A stretch of 64,000 nt of DNA, taken from positions 15,818,001 through 15,882,000 of the forward strand of contig NC_058339.1 in assembly GCF_905475395.1 (NCBI RefSeq). The letters are read 5' to 3'. The notes under the pieces are model-generated. The model searched no databases. It was not told the DNA's origin and saw only the letters and a program-made list of their open reading frames with translations. This DNA comes from Chrysoperla carnea. Its lineage: Eukaryota; Arthropoda; Insecta; Neuroptera; Chrysopidae. Shown here one piece after another: positions 25,221 through 42,500 of the stretch. Every line of letters starts with the position of its first letter. Within the stretch, counting starts at the first letter, position 1. The translations under genes and the position numbers were made by a program.

Positions 25221-25285
25221 GGATAATCCTAATTTCGAACCAAGGTCCTCTGTAACCGGAGTCGACTAAGCTAGTCACTATTCCA
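25221..25285 (-). repeat. tRNA-like relic on the minus strand
   Basis: On the minus strand, agctggaatagtgactagc resembles box A and ccttggttcgaaatta resembles box B. It is related to 23874-23945. Probably a SINE head. Confidence 0.4.
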
Positions 25286-26117
25286 GCTTTGATATATTAT
25301 GAATATCAATAATGTAATATATAAACCTTTTACTCACCTTTTTTTTCAAAAACTTACTTATATAAATGAATAATTGTAGTAATATTTTGTTAAAATATAG
25401 CTTCTGTTTGATATTCCTGAAATCGATGTAAAGGATAAAAGATAAAGGTAGGTATAATATTGAATTATAATAAAAAGTAGATATAATTGAACAAATATTT
25501 TTATTTATAATTAATATTGAAAATTCTAAAATGATAAAGTAGATACTAATTATGAGCAAATGACATTTCAAACTGATGTAAACTTATAAATTAAATTGAA
25601 ATCACAATATGGCAGTCTTTTAACAGTTTTTAAGTCATCAATTCAAGAAACAGGAAATAGAACGAATCTCTTTGTATACTCATAATATTTACTACAACCA
25701 TTGATGTGAATTCGCTAGGTTTAATCCAAAAACTTCCCAGATAAATAAACTTAATTGTACATGAATTGATTACATTTTTAATTTTACAGTCAAATTGGGA
25801 TCTGGAAAATTAATGATTAACGTATGACGGCCAAAAATGAACTGTTTTATATAATGAGAATAATTGATGTAACTTTAGTCTTGTGGTCGTTTTATTTTAA
25901 CATAACATTATACTCTAGAATTTTCGAAAAATTGATTTTAAACGATTTTTTTTTCTTCAAAACAATGTTTTGAAACACGTGTATAACCTTTGTTTAAATG
26001 TAAATCAATTCCAGTGCTTTCAATCACGGACCAATCTTTTTTTTTTATAGACGATTTTCTGATAATAAATGGGAAAATAAACTTAATTTTTACTGCTGTG
26101 ATTTGGTGCTATTTTTA

Positions 26118-26175
26118 ACCGGCTTCAAACAAAAAAAGGAGGAGGTTCTCAATTCAACTGTATTTTTTTTTCTTT
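26118..26175 (+). repeat. Dispersed insect-type repeat tail
   Basis: Contains accggcttcaaacaaa, then ggaggaggttctcaattc, then a T-run. I recall this phrase as common in many insect genomes, at the 3' end of retroelements. No coding part is attached here. Confidence 0.4.
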
Positions 26176-26678
26176 AAAAAATTTACAATATTCGTATCGG
26201 AACGTAGAGATCTAAAGATAATTTATAAAGTATAAAATATTTACAACTTTCCTAACAAAATGTACAAAAATTTAAAACAAGATCAAACTAATATAAATAA
26301 GTTATTTTGTCCCCGTTATTTTGTCAGATCCCAATTGTTTTGCCTTTTTTTCCCTTATAAAATACAAAAGTTATTATGATTAAAATTTTAAAACAAGAAT
26401 TTACTTTTACAGATTATGAAACTTAAAAAAAAAACATGAAATTTGTAAACATTTGTTAGAACATATTAATTTTATACGTGTGACGTAATCAAATCGATTA
26501 CACGGAAAAAAAAAAACATATGTAGAGCAACAAAAATTGATTAAAATAAGACCATACAAATGGAATATGATTAACGCATACGTGTACGCATTTACAATGG
26601 ATGCAAAAAACGCTAATTATTTATTTATAATACATATCTAATTATAATCCTTGGAATTCAATAAATATATTAATTAAT

Positions 26679-31418
<4,740 letters not shown>

Positions 31419-31599
31419 TTTTCTAATATTTTCTTGACCAGCTTATTAAGTAAAATATGTCATTTTGGTTTAACTATACAAGTGTCAAAATAATATTGTA
31501 GTGATTTAGTTATTACCAATTATTACCAACCAAAAATCCCTAAATTAGTTTTATAAATATTACCAACATTAAAATTTAATTCTATAGAGAAGAACAATA

Positions 31600-31763
31600 G
31601 GGCTTTTCATTTTAAAATCACGGTTCACATTTGTTTCGTACTAAATGATTTATAACCAATGTGATAAAATGAATAACAAATATCTTCTATCTTAGTCCTA
31701 CTTATTGCTGTCAGTACGAAAAAATAAACTCTACACTTGCGCTTATGACATGATGAAAAGGCC
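31600..31763 (+). mobile_element. 164-bp MITE with TA target duplication, copy 2
   Basis: Nearly identical to 9419-9579 and flanked by TA at 31598-31599 and 31764-31765. It lies just upstream of the GPR107 start. The high similarity of the two copies suggests recent movement. Confidence 0.8.
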
Positions 31764-31800
31764 TATGAGATAGAGAAGTGGCAACCATTGAGATATGAAG

Positions 31801-32032
31801 ATAGAGAACGCTAGCCTGTAAGTGGATGCGATATGCGAAGCGAGGGAGAATACTGCCAGTAAGTTCCCCTGTGTCTTTGTCTAATACCTATACTTATACT
31901 TACTAATATATATAATAAGTATATATGTATATATGATTATGACAAGGACACAGAGAAACTCACTGACAGTCTTCTCTCTCATTCATCATATCGCATCCAC
32001 TTACAGGCTAGCAGATCCCTCGCGTTCTCTAT
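31801..32032. mobile_element. 232-bp foldback element
   Basis: Ends atagagaacgc and gcgttctctat. The arms share gctagcctgtaagtggatgc and, further in, tgtgtctttgtc with its complement. The right arm has about 10 extra bases (around gatccctcgc). The loop is AT-only. No target duplication was identified. Confidence 0.7.
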
Positions 32033-32039
32033 GTATAAT

Positions 32040-32345
32040 ATTCTATGGTGAAAACTTAGTCCCGGCAAAATTTGTCATTGAGCATGCTTAATTTGCTCAT
32101 GGAAAATTTTTGTAGAATCTCTTTAGGTGTTGGTATAGGTGTTCATTCAATCACTTAATTAGTCCATTTCCGGTTGTCTGTCCGTCCTTCCATCTGTCTG
32201 GCAACACGATAACTCAAAAACGAAAAAAGATATCTGGATGAAATTTTTACAGCGTACTCAAGACGTAAAAAGTGAGGTCGAGTTCGTAAATGAGCAACAT
32301 AAATCAATTGGGCCTCTGGTCCGTTGGACCTATCTAGTAAAACAA
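32040..32345 (+). repeat. Dispersed repeat family R1, copy 3
   Basis: Same order of blocks as 22670-22990: cttaattagtccatttccgg, gtctgtccgtcc words, ataactcaaaaacgaaaaaa, tttttacagcgtactcaa and a ggtccgttggacc close. The front is diverged. Confidence 0.65.
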
Positions 32346-32402
32346 CTTTATTGAATATCTCAAAAAAATTGAATATCTCGGCTTAGAAAAATAGCATCAA
32401 GA

Positions 32403-32602
32403 TGATCTTTAATTTACGTCAAGCTGTGAGTTTTAGTGTCACTGATTCTTTTCTAACAACGTTTTATTATTCGGCAAGACGAGATTGAATCTTGCGTAAG
32501 ATGGGAGAGTGGGGTTCGAAAAATCTTATGTACGTGGGGGAGGGGGGTGGTTAAAAAATCGTCAATATTATGCTTACGTATTTGATGAATGGTCCCTTAG
32601 AT
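32403..32602 (+). repeat. Dispersed repeat shared with 1124-1320
   Basis: Same orientation as the 1124-1320 copy. Here it lies directly behind the R1 copy, so the two may belong to one longer element. It includes a G-rich patch around 32535. Confidence 0.55.
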
Positions 32603-35104
32603 GTTTATTTGATATTTTTTTGCGATTCAATTTCAACAAAATAACTTACCTTTGTTCGATGTGTGTCGTTAAATTCTTAAACATCAAACTATGGATTAAA
32701 CGAAATGTCTCGAAAACTATGAATTTTGAGCTTTATGGCCATTGATATTTTTATTCTACTTTTCAATAGCTAAACATTTTCCAAAATTTGTACAAAAACC
32801 ATTATTTTCCATTAAGATGTCTTTCTTTTATCGAGTCCGAAAAATGTTTCAATTCAGTAGAAATTTTCTTATCTATTTCTTGTAATATTCAAAAATAAAA
32901 AATACAATGATAATGAAAATGATGTTATTTAAAAAAATAGCGTGTTTATTTAAAAATACAAACTAATAAAATAATATTATTAAACAGGTAACAATAATTT
33001 TTTTAAATAATATTTAAGATGTAATGTTGTTAGTATAATATGCAGTTTAATGTTCAAAGATTCGTTCAATAATTATTGAATAATCTAAATATCAATATAT
33101 TTATTTATATCAAGTTTAATTTTATGTAATAATCATTCAAAACTAAAATGCACAAAATGTAATCACGAACATTAAACTAGACGATATAAATAACAATAAT
33201 TTTTTCTTTAACTCTCGTTTTTTTCAAATACTAAAATTACCAATCTCATAATTTATTATGTTTATATTTTTATTTATGGAGTCTTATTTGAAAATAGAGA
33301 ATATTTCAAGAGTGATTTCTGACAGTTTTACCTGTAACAACAGCTACGAATGTGAACGCTTCTTTTTTCTTTTCTATACGTTATCTCAAAACATATTTTA
33401 GATCGACAATGTCTGAAGACCGGCTACATGGTTTAGCCTCGCTCAATTCACATCGGAATGTAGAGGTAGATGCGTCCTGAGTTTTGCAAAAGTTCACCGC
33501 CGTCTTCAGTCCATAATAGCATTATTATATAAGAGCTGTAACATAAAAAAATTAACCGAACCCAACCTTTCCATAGTCTGAGGTTCTGTATTTGATAAAC
33601 AAAAGTTGGCTCAAATTATCACTTTTGAATATTCTTATTTCAAATGACACCATCTTCTATGTACAATAAAAACTTATGTATATATTTATAATTATTATTG
33701 TTGGACAATTACAATAATATTTTTTTAACAATTTTCCCGTTTCGAATTAATATAGAACGTTAATAAATTTTTTTTAACTACTTGGTTATTTTTATTAAAT
33801 ATATTTTTTGTTTTTAAATATAATTTTAAATCATGGTAGGTGCAGTCTTTTTTATTTTCGATATCAATCAATATATATTTCTTTTCCATGTACGACGTGC
33901 CTATCTTTCACAACCTTTAAATTTTGATAAAATATATAATTATCAATTATTGATTGGACCAAATTTCCTAATAATACCTAAATTATATTGCTGTTGGAGT
34001 GAATATATACTAATTTGCTATTACAACAGGATTTTCCACTGAAAAAACAAATACTTGCAATATTAATTCGAGCACAAATTTTTACACATCTGTGTCCTAG
34101 ATTATATATTGAAAATGAAATTATTTTTATTATTTATTTTTTTATTCGATAAGCACATCATTATCTGAAAATATATTAATAGAATTTTACAAATTTTAAC
34201 CGAGTATACAAATTGAAAAAAAAATCCGTATTATAATCACAGATTAGAAGGAGAATTTTATATGATCAAATTTACTGATTAACAAATCTTTGTTAACAAT
34301 TAAATTATGGAGAATTTAAACGATTCGAAACTAAAGATTCATGTAATTATTATATTAAAAAAATGAAAAACATTCCACACTTAGTTTCATGAAACTTTAG
34401 TAACCCTTTAAAAACAGAAATTTTAGATAACTTTGAACAATATATTAAATCTACCTAACTGTTATAATACCTGTGTTATTATAGCAATTAAAATATAATA
34501 AATAATATTTTTGTCTTTGTTTTAAAATAAATATTTGTGACATTTAAATTCAATGGACCTGTTTAGCCGAAACAATTAACGCGCTCAGTAAAAAAATGTT
34601 GTACCATACGCGTTAAAATTTCTGCTACACATGCCCAATGTTTAAAAAATTGATTTGAACTTTTAATTTGCCTTTAATTTATCCACTAATTGTGAGATCA
34701 TATTAAATACAGAAATTTCCATTTTCAGACAAAGAAAAAATTTACATATATTCAAGGATCCGTTCATTTTTAGCAATTTACCGGACACACTCTTCTAGTA
34801 AACAACTGTATCGACAAATTTTTTTCAGAAATAACCAATAATAATCATAAGTAGAATTATTGTGTCCTATATTCATTTATTTGAGTGCAAGGTTTTATTT
34901 ACGGATAATGTGGTAGGAGAAGATATCAAAATTTGCGAAGAATATCATCTAACAATTTTCTACAAAGATTTTTAAAGTAATTTTACAGATTTAGTCTAAA
35001 AATTAAAAAAATCGTCATTTAGCCACGTCATTTAGGTCAGATAGTCCGGATCAGTTGAAATTATGAGAAAACGTGACGAAAAATATTTATCAGTCTAGCA
35101 CAGT

Positions 35105-35300
35105 GGTTTCAAACCACTGGCTTTTTTGTCTCATAGACCATTTGCCAGTTTTTTCATCTTGCAGATAAACCCCCATGCAAGTAATGCCAGATTAAGACAG
35201 GATGGGGTTCTTAACAAATTGTATCAGTCGCAGTATATTATTTGGGTCCACATGACCCTCATTTACAAGGTGCCTGTATGCTTGTAGAATAATTTATTCG
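35105..35300 (+). repeat. Possible hAT-type element relic
   Basis: Begins cagtggtttcaaaccactgg, which resembles the CAGTGG starts of hAT elements, followed by text of mixed composition. No matching far end or 8-bp duplication was found. Confidence 0.25.
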
Positions 35301-36594
35301 TATAGGCACTCTTTTATTATTTTCGCTACCGTAGACACCTTTCACATTCCTGAACATTATCAATTTAGACTTGATTCCTTCTACTTTCACTGTATCCGTG
35401 ATATTTTTTCACTTGAATAAAAAATGATTATTATTGAATTTACATTATTATAAAATCCAATTTTAATAAACCTATATCTTTTAAATATTTATTTATAGAT
35501 TTTTATCAGATATTAATAATGTTTAAATTTGATTGATTTTTATTTGAATACAAAAACATTTTTTTCTGATAAACGCTGAGATAAAAAAAAAAGGTTTTTT
35601 TTTTTTGTTTAACATTATTGGATTAATACAATTAATATTTAAAAATTTTAAGATATAAATTCATTTCTAATATCTACAGTTAACTTTTTTTTAGATTTTG
35701 ATTTAGTCAACGAAAAATTTCGTTATAATGTTCTAGCTTGAAACATGAACAGATTTTTTTGATACGTTTTTGTACTTGTTCTTTATACCCCTATCCAGTA
35801 TTACTTTTAAATTTTATTTGTACTTGTTCTAACGCTTCGCTTTGAATATAAGAATTGCAGATACACAAAATAAGCCTTAAAAAACTATGAAGGTTGGGCC
35901 TCGTCTAATTAATTGCCTCGTGTAATGTATCCAAATCTAAAATCACTCTTTCATGAAGATTTTTTAAAGATGATCGAGCATTTCAAATAAACTTGAATGT
36001 TTTTAATGGATTAAAGGTTATGCCGGAAAATTGATGATTGAACGCAAAATTATGAGTATTACTAAATAAACTCACGCTACTTTTTGGCAGGATAGTTTGT
36101 ATATCGCAGCTACAATTGCAAAGTATATAGAGAAAATGGCACCTCATAAAAACAACGATTTATGGTTCAACATATAGTGCGATTGTTCGTAACAATATTT
36201 AGTTTTATAGACTTTTGAAATATTTACGATATTTTTAGGGTAGTGTGGTTTCAAAGAACACTTTGATGTATACTCGCGCAATAAAAATGCAAGTGTAGAC
36301 AATGTTGCATTTTTATTGAAGCATACCTAGCTAATTATTAATTATTCTTATTATGAAACTTATAGAACTTTCTTTAAGATATTCTTAAATGTTTATTTTT
36401 ATAAATAATTTACTGATATGTAACTGAGAAATCTTACTACGCCTTTTTTTAATGAATGTTTTAGAACTGCTTAATTAATTAATATACGTATATTGTAATA
36501 AGGTGTACTCAGTTTTAATTTGTTCTATAATGGAAAAAATTTTCATGTTTCAAGGTAAAAGATAAAAATGAATCTATTTTTTAAAATATTATTT

Positions 36595-39500
36595 TCAATT
36601 AACATCATTAGTAGTAGTAGTAGTAGTAGTAGTAGAAATTTCGGTAATCTCACTTAATTTATTAGGATCAATAATAATTTCACTATGTGTTTTACAATCA
36701 TTTAACTCTTTTTTGTTGGATAACGGTGAATTTTGCAAACTTACAGTACTTTTTGAACTTGGAGTAATAGAATTATCTTGTAATTTATATTGATTATTTA
36801 ATTCTTGAGCACACTCTTTCATTAACATCATATGATCTAATTTATCGACAGTCGCATTTAATTCAGATTCCCAAGATGCGTCATCAGTAGCACTACGCCC
36901 TTCACCTCCACCATCAACAGGACGTACAGCTAATTCTCGTACACGTTGTCGTAATTCATCTAAATCTTCTTCTTCTCGTGTTTCAGTTTCATCTTGTTCT
37001 GAAACAGCTGAACTGGTTGTGACACTCGAACAACTGTGCACTTCGCATCGTTCTAATTCCAAATCGAAATCAGGTAGTTGTAATTTTGTACTAGTATTAG
37101 ATGCCGTTACGATTTGTGACGGTGTATATTCTTCCTCGATTGGTGTGTTTAATTCAGCGCCAACACCTGGCTCTCTAGGGCCACTTGGTGGTAATTGATC
37201 ATCGTCTTCTTCCCGATTACTTTGCTTCAATTTACCACCATTACGTTTTTTATGGATCTCTTCAGAAATAGCTTCTAATTGTTTTAAGGATTGCGCATAA
37301 TCGTATTTAACTTTAGTCACAGCTTTTTGTAATTGTTCAATGCGATCTTTTTGTGTTTTCAATTGTTCGTAACATAATACTTTTTCTTCGAAATATGGCC
37401 GTGATTTTATTATATTACGATGTAATTTTTCTTCGAGCTCTTGTACTTTTTGTTCGGCGGCATTAAATAATGTAGCACGTCTTTGATGTTCACGTCCGCT
37501 TTCAGCCTTTTGGTTTTCAGCGTCCATTACCTGAAACAATATATTTATATAAATAATTATTTCCCAAAAAAATGGAATCTACGAGAAGTTGTCTCGAAAA
37601 TATAACATTTTGATAAAAAATAGGGGAATGTTCCCAAGGTTGGACTGCCATCTAGATTGGCAACTGAAATTTTTTTGATAAGGAACATTTTTCGTGACGT
37701 TGTGTTGAAGAATGAAAAGCATTTAATTTTTAAGTTTAGGAAAAGTTTTTAACCATGCGTTAACAGGAAGTGATATCACGCTTTTGTTTATAGTACATTG
37801 TGCAAATATTATGTGCTTCATGTCTGAAAAAATACCGGCGGGATAATTAAATCCGATAACGAGTTTTTTTATAGTGTAGCATGATGTAGAATGACGATTA
37901 CCGTCAGAATTGACACGACATTTTGCACCAATATTATATGGTTAATTATTATGGTTAACGAAACACAAAATTTCAAATAATTCCATCCATGTAATAAATA
38001 GCAAAGAAAAATTATTTTTCGAAAAACAACCAAAATAAAAGCTACCAAAGATTTGTTGGTATCTCTTTCTATCAAAACAGACTCTAACATGGATTCTTAT
38101 GCCAAATTTAGTGTATGATGTCAAATATCTTTTTTTCTTCTTTGACCTGGAATAACTTACGGCGCAGACACGAGATTTTATGAGACTTTTGAGACAGCTT
38201 TTAGAACATCAAAATGAAGGTGTATACAAGTTTACACCTTATTATCTCTCATTCCGAATATGACTGCACTAAATGATTATGTTATCCGTATTATTCCTTG
38301 GCCGATTTTACTTTTACTTTTTGTTATCTCTTTTACGGTATTTTCATATTTTGTTAAGAAATGATAAAGAAATTATCATAAAAATTCCCTATCGAGACAC
38401 GACAACATTAATAAAATATTTTAAATTAAAAACTACGGTTACAGACATATCAATTATATTTGATTAAATAATTTGAGTGATTTAATATCATACAAATTAT
38501 TCTTCATTCATTATTGTTTTCTTAAATCACTATGACTTTTATTATGTTCCAGAATATTATTTTAATACTTTTAAGGTCGAATCAACAACAAAACAATAGC
38601 AATTAGAAGATTACAATTATTTTAAATTAATTATTGGTTTGCCAGCTAACAATGAGAAAATGATATTCATGAGTTCATTATACTTGCAAAAAAATTAATA
38701 ATTTTTAGACAGTTTTATTTTTAATATCACTGTACATGCGATACTAAATTCTTAAAATTTTTAAGAAACTTTACTTTTACAAATTACAATTAGTTTTTAT
38801 TTTCCTTTTACAACAGCTGAATTAGATCAAAAGAAGGGCTGACACAGGATAAATTCCTAACAGATTTTTTCCTTCAGAAATCGTTGGGGGTTCACTGGCC
38901 ATCAACATTTCGGTTTTCGGATTTCAATCCTGTTATCTGTCATCTTGAATTTGGGGGTGAATTTTTGTTTATTGAATAACTCGATTATTTTCAATTTTAC
39001 ACGAAAAATGATTATTATCAAGATTATTTGAAATTAAATTTTCTACAATTTTGGTTTTTATCAATTTTTTTCTAGGATGGATATTTTTCGATTGTGTTTC
39101 TGGGGAAAAAATGTCTTCGGAATGAATAGCCATAAAATCGGAGGGGAAAACGAAGTTTTTTTGGAAATTTACCAAAAAATAATTATGGTAATACAAGTTC
39201 TTACAATTATCGATGTATTAAAGAACTTGAAGCTAAGATCGTGATCCCCTAATGAAGTGAAAAATCGGATTCACTTTACCTGCTTTTTAAAGAATTGATA
39301 CAAGGAGTTTTGGTAATTTAAGATAATTTATGTTTTAACCGTTCAAGTATAAGACTTGATATCTCTTATTATATCTCAAAACATATTTCTATTCATATTT
39401 CTATTCAAATTTTACTAATGATTCAAGGTTAAGTAGATCATTGTTTTATTGTTAGATACGCGATACATAAATTTTGACGCGGATTTGTTGAAGTGATAAA

Positions 39501-42500
39501 CATTTTGCGTATTTTCTAATTTAATTTTTACTTTTACCAAATTGGGGCTCTGGGAAAAGTTCTGAAGCTTTTGAAGGTACAGATTTCGCTCATTTCATAT
39601 GTTTTTTTATCCTTATAATTGTTTTTTTAGTGTTTCAAAATCTGGGCTGTTTGAGCCGACCAAACAAATAACCCTCGTCGCCGTCGGGGTAATAAAATGA
39701 AAGAGGTTTTGGCAACTCCAAAAAGTGGTGTTAAATTGATCTAGCGAATAAGTCCACAGCAATCATTATTTTATGGATCGGAATCTGTCAAAATATTTTT
39801 GGTAAAAATTTAGAGGCAAGTGAAAAAAATGTATAACCATTTTATTTATGCATAATGATGCGGAGAAGCAACTAACTAGCACTAACACAGTGTTTACTTA
39901 TAGTATGCAAAACATGATCTCAAATCCAATACTTAAACAAATGCATCATAAAAAATAATATTAAGTCACGACACAAGGAAATATTCATTATTGGATATAA
40001 TTATGTAATCACATTTTATTTTTAACTATGACATCAACTTCATTCTACTGTCTTCTTAAAAATTATACAAATCTCCAAAAATAATTACATGTTTTGCGGT
40101 ATAAATTTTTCTATGTTCGCATTAATTTTTATGATTCATTTAATTCAAATATTTGGTTATAAATTTCTTTAAATCACTGTTTGATATGAAGAAATGTATA
40201 CTTGAGAAGCCATAGAGCCTTCGATCTATAGTAATACCGACTGTTTTTCTGTCTCTAAGTTAGCAGATGATGTAGCGACTGTGTACATTTCTTCATTATC
40301 TTGATTTCTTAACCGCATGTCACATTTACAGTTGAAGATAGAAAATTTGCTATTACGACAGTGCTTCTTTTTAAAGTAATCAATAATCAATCAAGGAGGA
40401 GTAAAAAAAGTTCCTTTTGTTATATGAAAATTATGTTTTCAGTTAAATTTCCCCCTTTATAGACTGGATTAAACCCCTTTTTGTCAATACAGTAAAATTA
40501 CGAATTACGAAATTAATCAACTCTTCCGAAAATCATCCATTACTTACTATTTATCAAAATAATGTTGTAGTATAATAGACATTTGTTCTTTTAAATTGCT
40601 GTGCCATGAGAATAAAGTTATATAATAAATTGATATACGCCAAGGTCTACAACCTGAATTTGCGTTGTAAATACGAACAAAATTGGCCAAGCATGAATCT
40701 TCATGTGTTGCTTCAAATATAAAATGCATTAAGTAATCGTCGGTATTATTTATTAATAATATAGGTATTTTATTAAATAGTTCATGTTCTAATAATGCGA
40801 TACAAGAATCTAGACTGAAAAACTCAGATCATGGGAAACTTTTTCCTAGATAAAAATTACCTACGTCTTAAGAGTGAAGAAAATGATTTTTTCTTCAAGG
40901 GTTTTCTCAGTATTTTTAACCAAAAAAGATTAAAGCATGCCATAGAGTGAGAAAAAAAATAATTACAGCTTTACTGTCGCGGTTATTAACGGGCTGTGAA
41001 TGTTCCAAAGAAATAAATAGGCCTAGAAGCAGTGCGTGAATGGACAACTGCTTCAACGGTATCAAAACAGACAAACTGCTATCAAACGAATATTAAATAA
41101 AATAGAGAATAAATTAAACTAATATTTAAAATAAATTACAATTAAAAAAAAGATTAATAAATAAGATGATGCGATACGATGCCCTTTTGTAAAGGTTAAA
41201 TTTACATTATAAAAGCATAATGAATTCAAAAAACAATAGAAAATTGGAATATTGACTAATGCCCTTAATACCAACCAAAGTGTATACATATACTATTGAC
41301 TATACAATGATAAATTATAATAAGTAATGAATTTTATTAAAAATTTTATTTTCATCATCACAATACACAATTGTTTATGTTTACTTCCGTGTAAGTGTAT
41401 GCTTGATGAATGAAAACTAAAAACTTTAATAGTATTGATAAACGGTAAAGTAATCTGGTAGTCTAAATTGGAACTACTGAAAACGGGTCCATTTCCTGAT
41501 TTAATTAGTACGAATTTTTACGACTGTCCGCGACTTTTATTTGATAGAATTTGTATATTTGTATTGGCTTTTAAAAGTGGTAAGTACATTGCCATCTGGT
41601 AGCCTGGATTGGAACTACTAAGAACGAACCCACTTTCTGTTTTAATTAGTACGAATTATTATCGCCAGTTGGCGAGGTTGTAACTCCCAGTTTAAACTGA
41701 AAACGGGTCCATTTCCTGATTTAATTAGTACGAATTTTTATGACTGTCCGCGAGTTTTATTTGATAGAGAATTTGAATATTTGTATTGGCTTTTTAAAGG
41801 GGTAAATACAAGTATTGTCATCTGGTAGAATGGATTGGAACTACTAAGAATGAACCCACTTTCTGTTATAATTAGTACGAATTATTATCGCCAGTTGTCG
41901 AGGTTGTAGTTCAAAGTTTAAGGTAGATTGTAGTAAATTAAAAAACATAATAACTTTGGACCTAATAAAGATTTTTAGCAAGTTTAAAATGAATACATCT
42001 TATACGAAGCGAATCGTCCTTGGTCACCAATAGTCAGATGGTTGATATTTCTTTTCATGTTTTTAAGCATGTCTCAAACCTCAGACTAAAATCGATAAGG
42101 CTGTCGATTATTTATTTATTTAGATATTTGTTTTTAGATGAATACGAAAGTCACATGATTATTTCATATTGTTAGATATAATAGAATAACTTTTGTGAAA
42201 GTTTTCATAAAAACAATCTAATTTTTTGTATAGGTGTGCTGCTGTTTTGTAGTTAAATAGAAAAAAAAATGTTTGTAATCTTCTTTAAATAAAATTTTGT
42301 CTCTTTACTTGTTAAAATGACTTTTAATGTTTTACCTTGAACAAATATACAAACCTGTAATTGCAATTTCCAAGTTATATTTTGTACTGTTACAAAAATA
42401 TAATTCATTATTCATTTGATTATTAATTTTCTGTCTGAAAGTATTATTTTTACCCTCGAAAATAAAATAAAAATGTTATGACATTTTCAGATTTCTTAGC

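Larger units (their letters stand above)
21373..26678. other. Repeat-dense region between the zinc-finger gene and GPR107
   Basis: No gene found. 21.7-25.3 kb is a nest of repeats, listed separately. A segment at about 21767-21870 is repeated in diverged form at 23312-23416. 25300-26100 is AT-rich with only a low-complexity minus-strand frame (25278-25571) that I do not accept as a gene. 26180-26620 shows nothing apart from a possible poly(A) signal of the GPR107 gene (AATAAA on the minus strand at 26620-26625). Confidence 0.6.
31419..36594. other. Intergenic 5.2 kb between GPR107 and the SH3BP5 gene
   Basis: Holds the two small elements above, an R1 copy (32040-32345) and a repeat at 32403-32602. 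About 32610-35090 and 35300-36590 are AT-rich with no gene or repeat that I can name. A short stretch at 33340-33480 weakly resembles 27030-27140. The frames 32509-32745 and 33833-34042 are not supported. Confidence 0.6.

Noticed and set aside
21901-25285. Functional tRNA genes at the three tRNA-like sites
   Set aside because: Anticodon and T arms do not fold properly and box B is degenerate in places; SINE heads or pseudogenes fit better.
25278-25571. 97-codon minus-strand frame rich in I, L, Y, F
   Set aside because: The hydrophobic look is what AT-rich random DNA gives; no conserved motif, and its end overlaps a tRNA-like relic.
37869-38124. Two overlapping minus-strand frames in the SH3BP5 intron
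   Set aside because: No relation to the SH3BP5 protein; the splice from 47103 to 37530 is already in phase.
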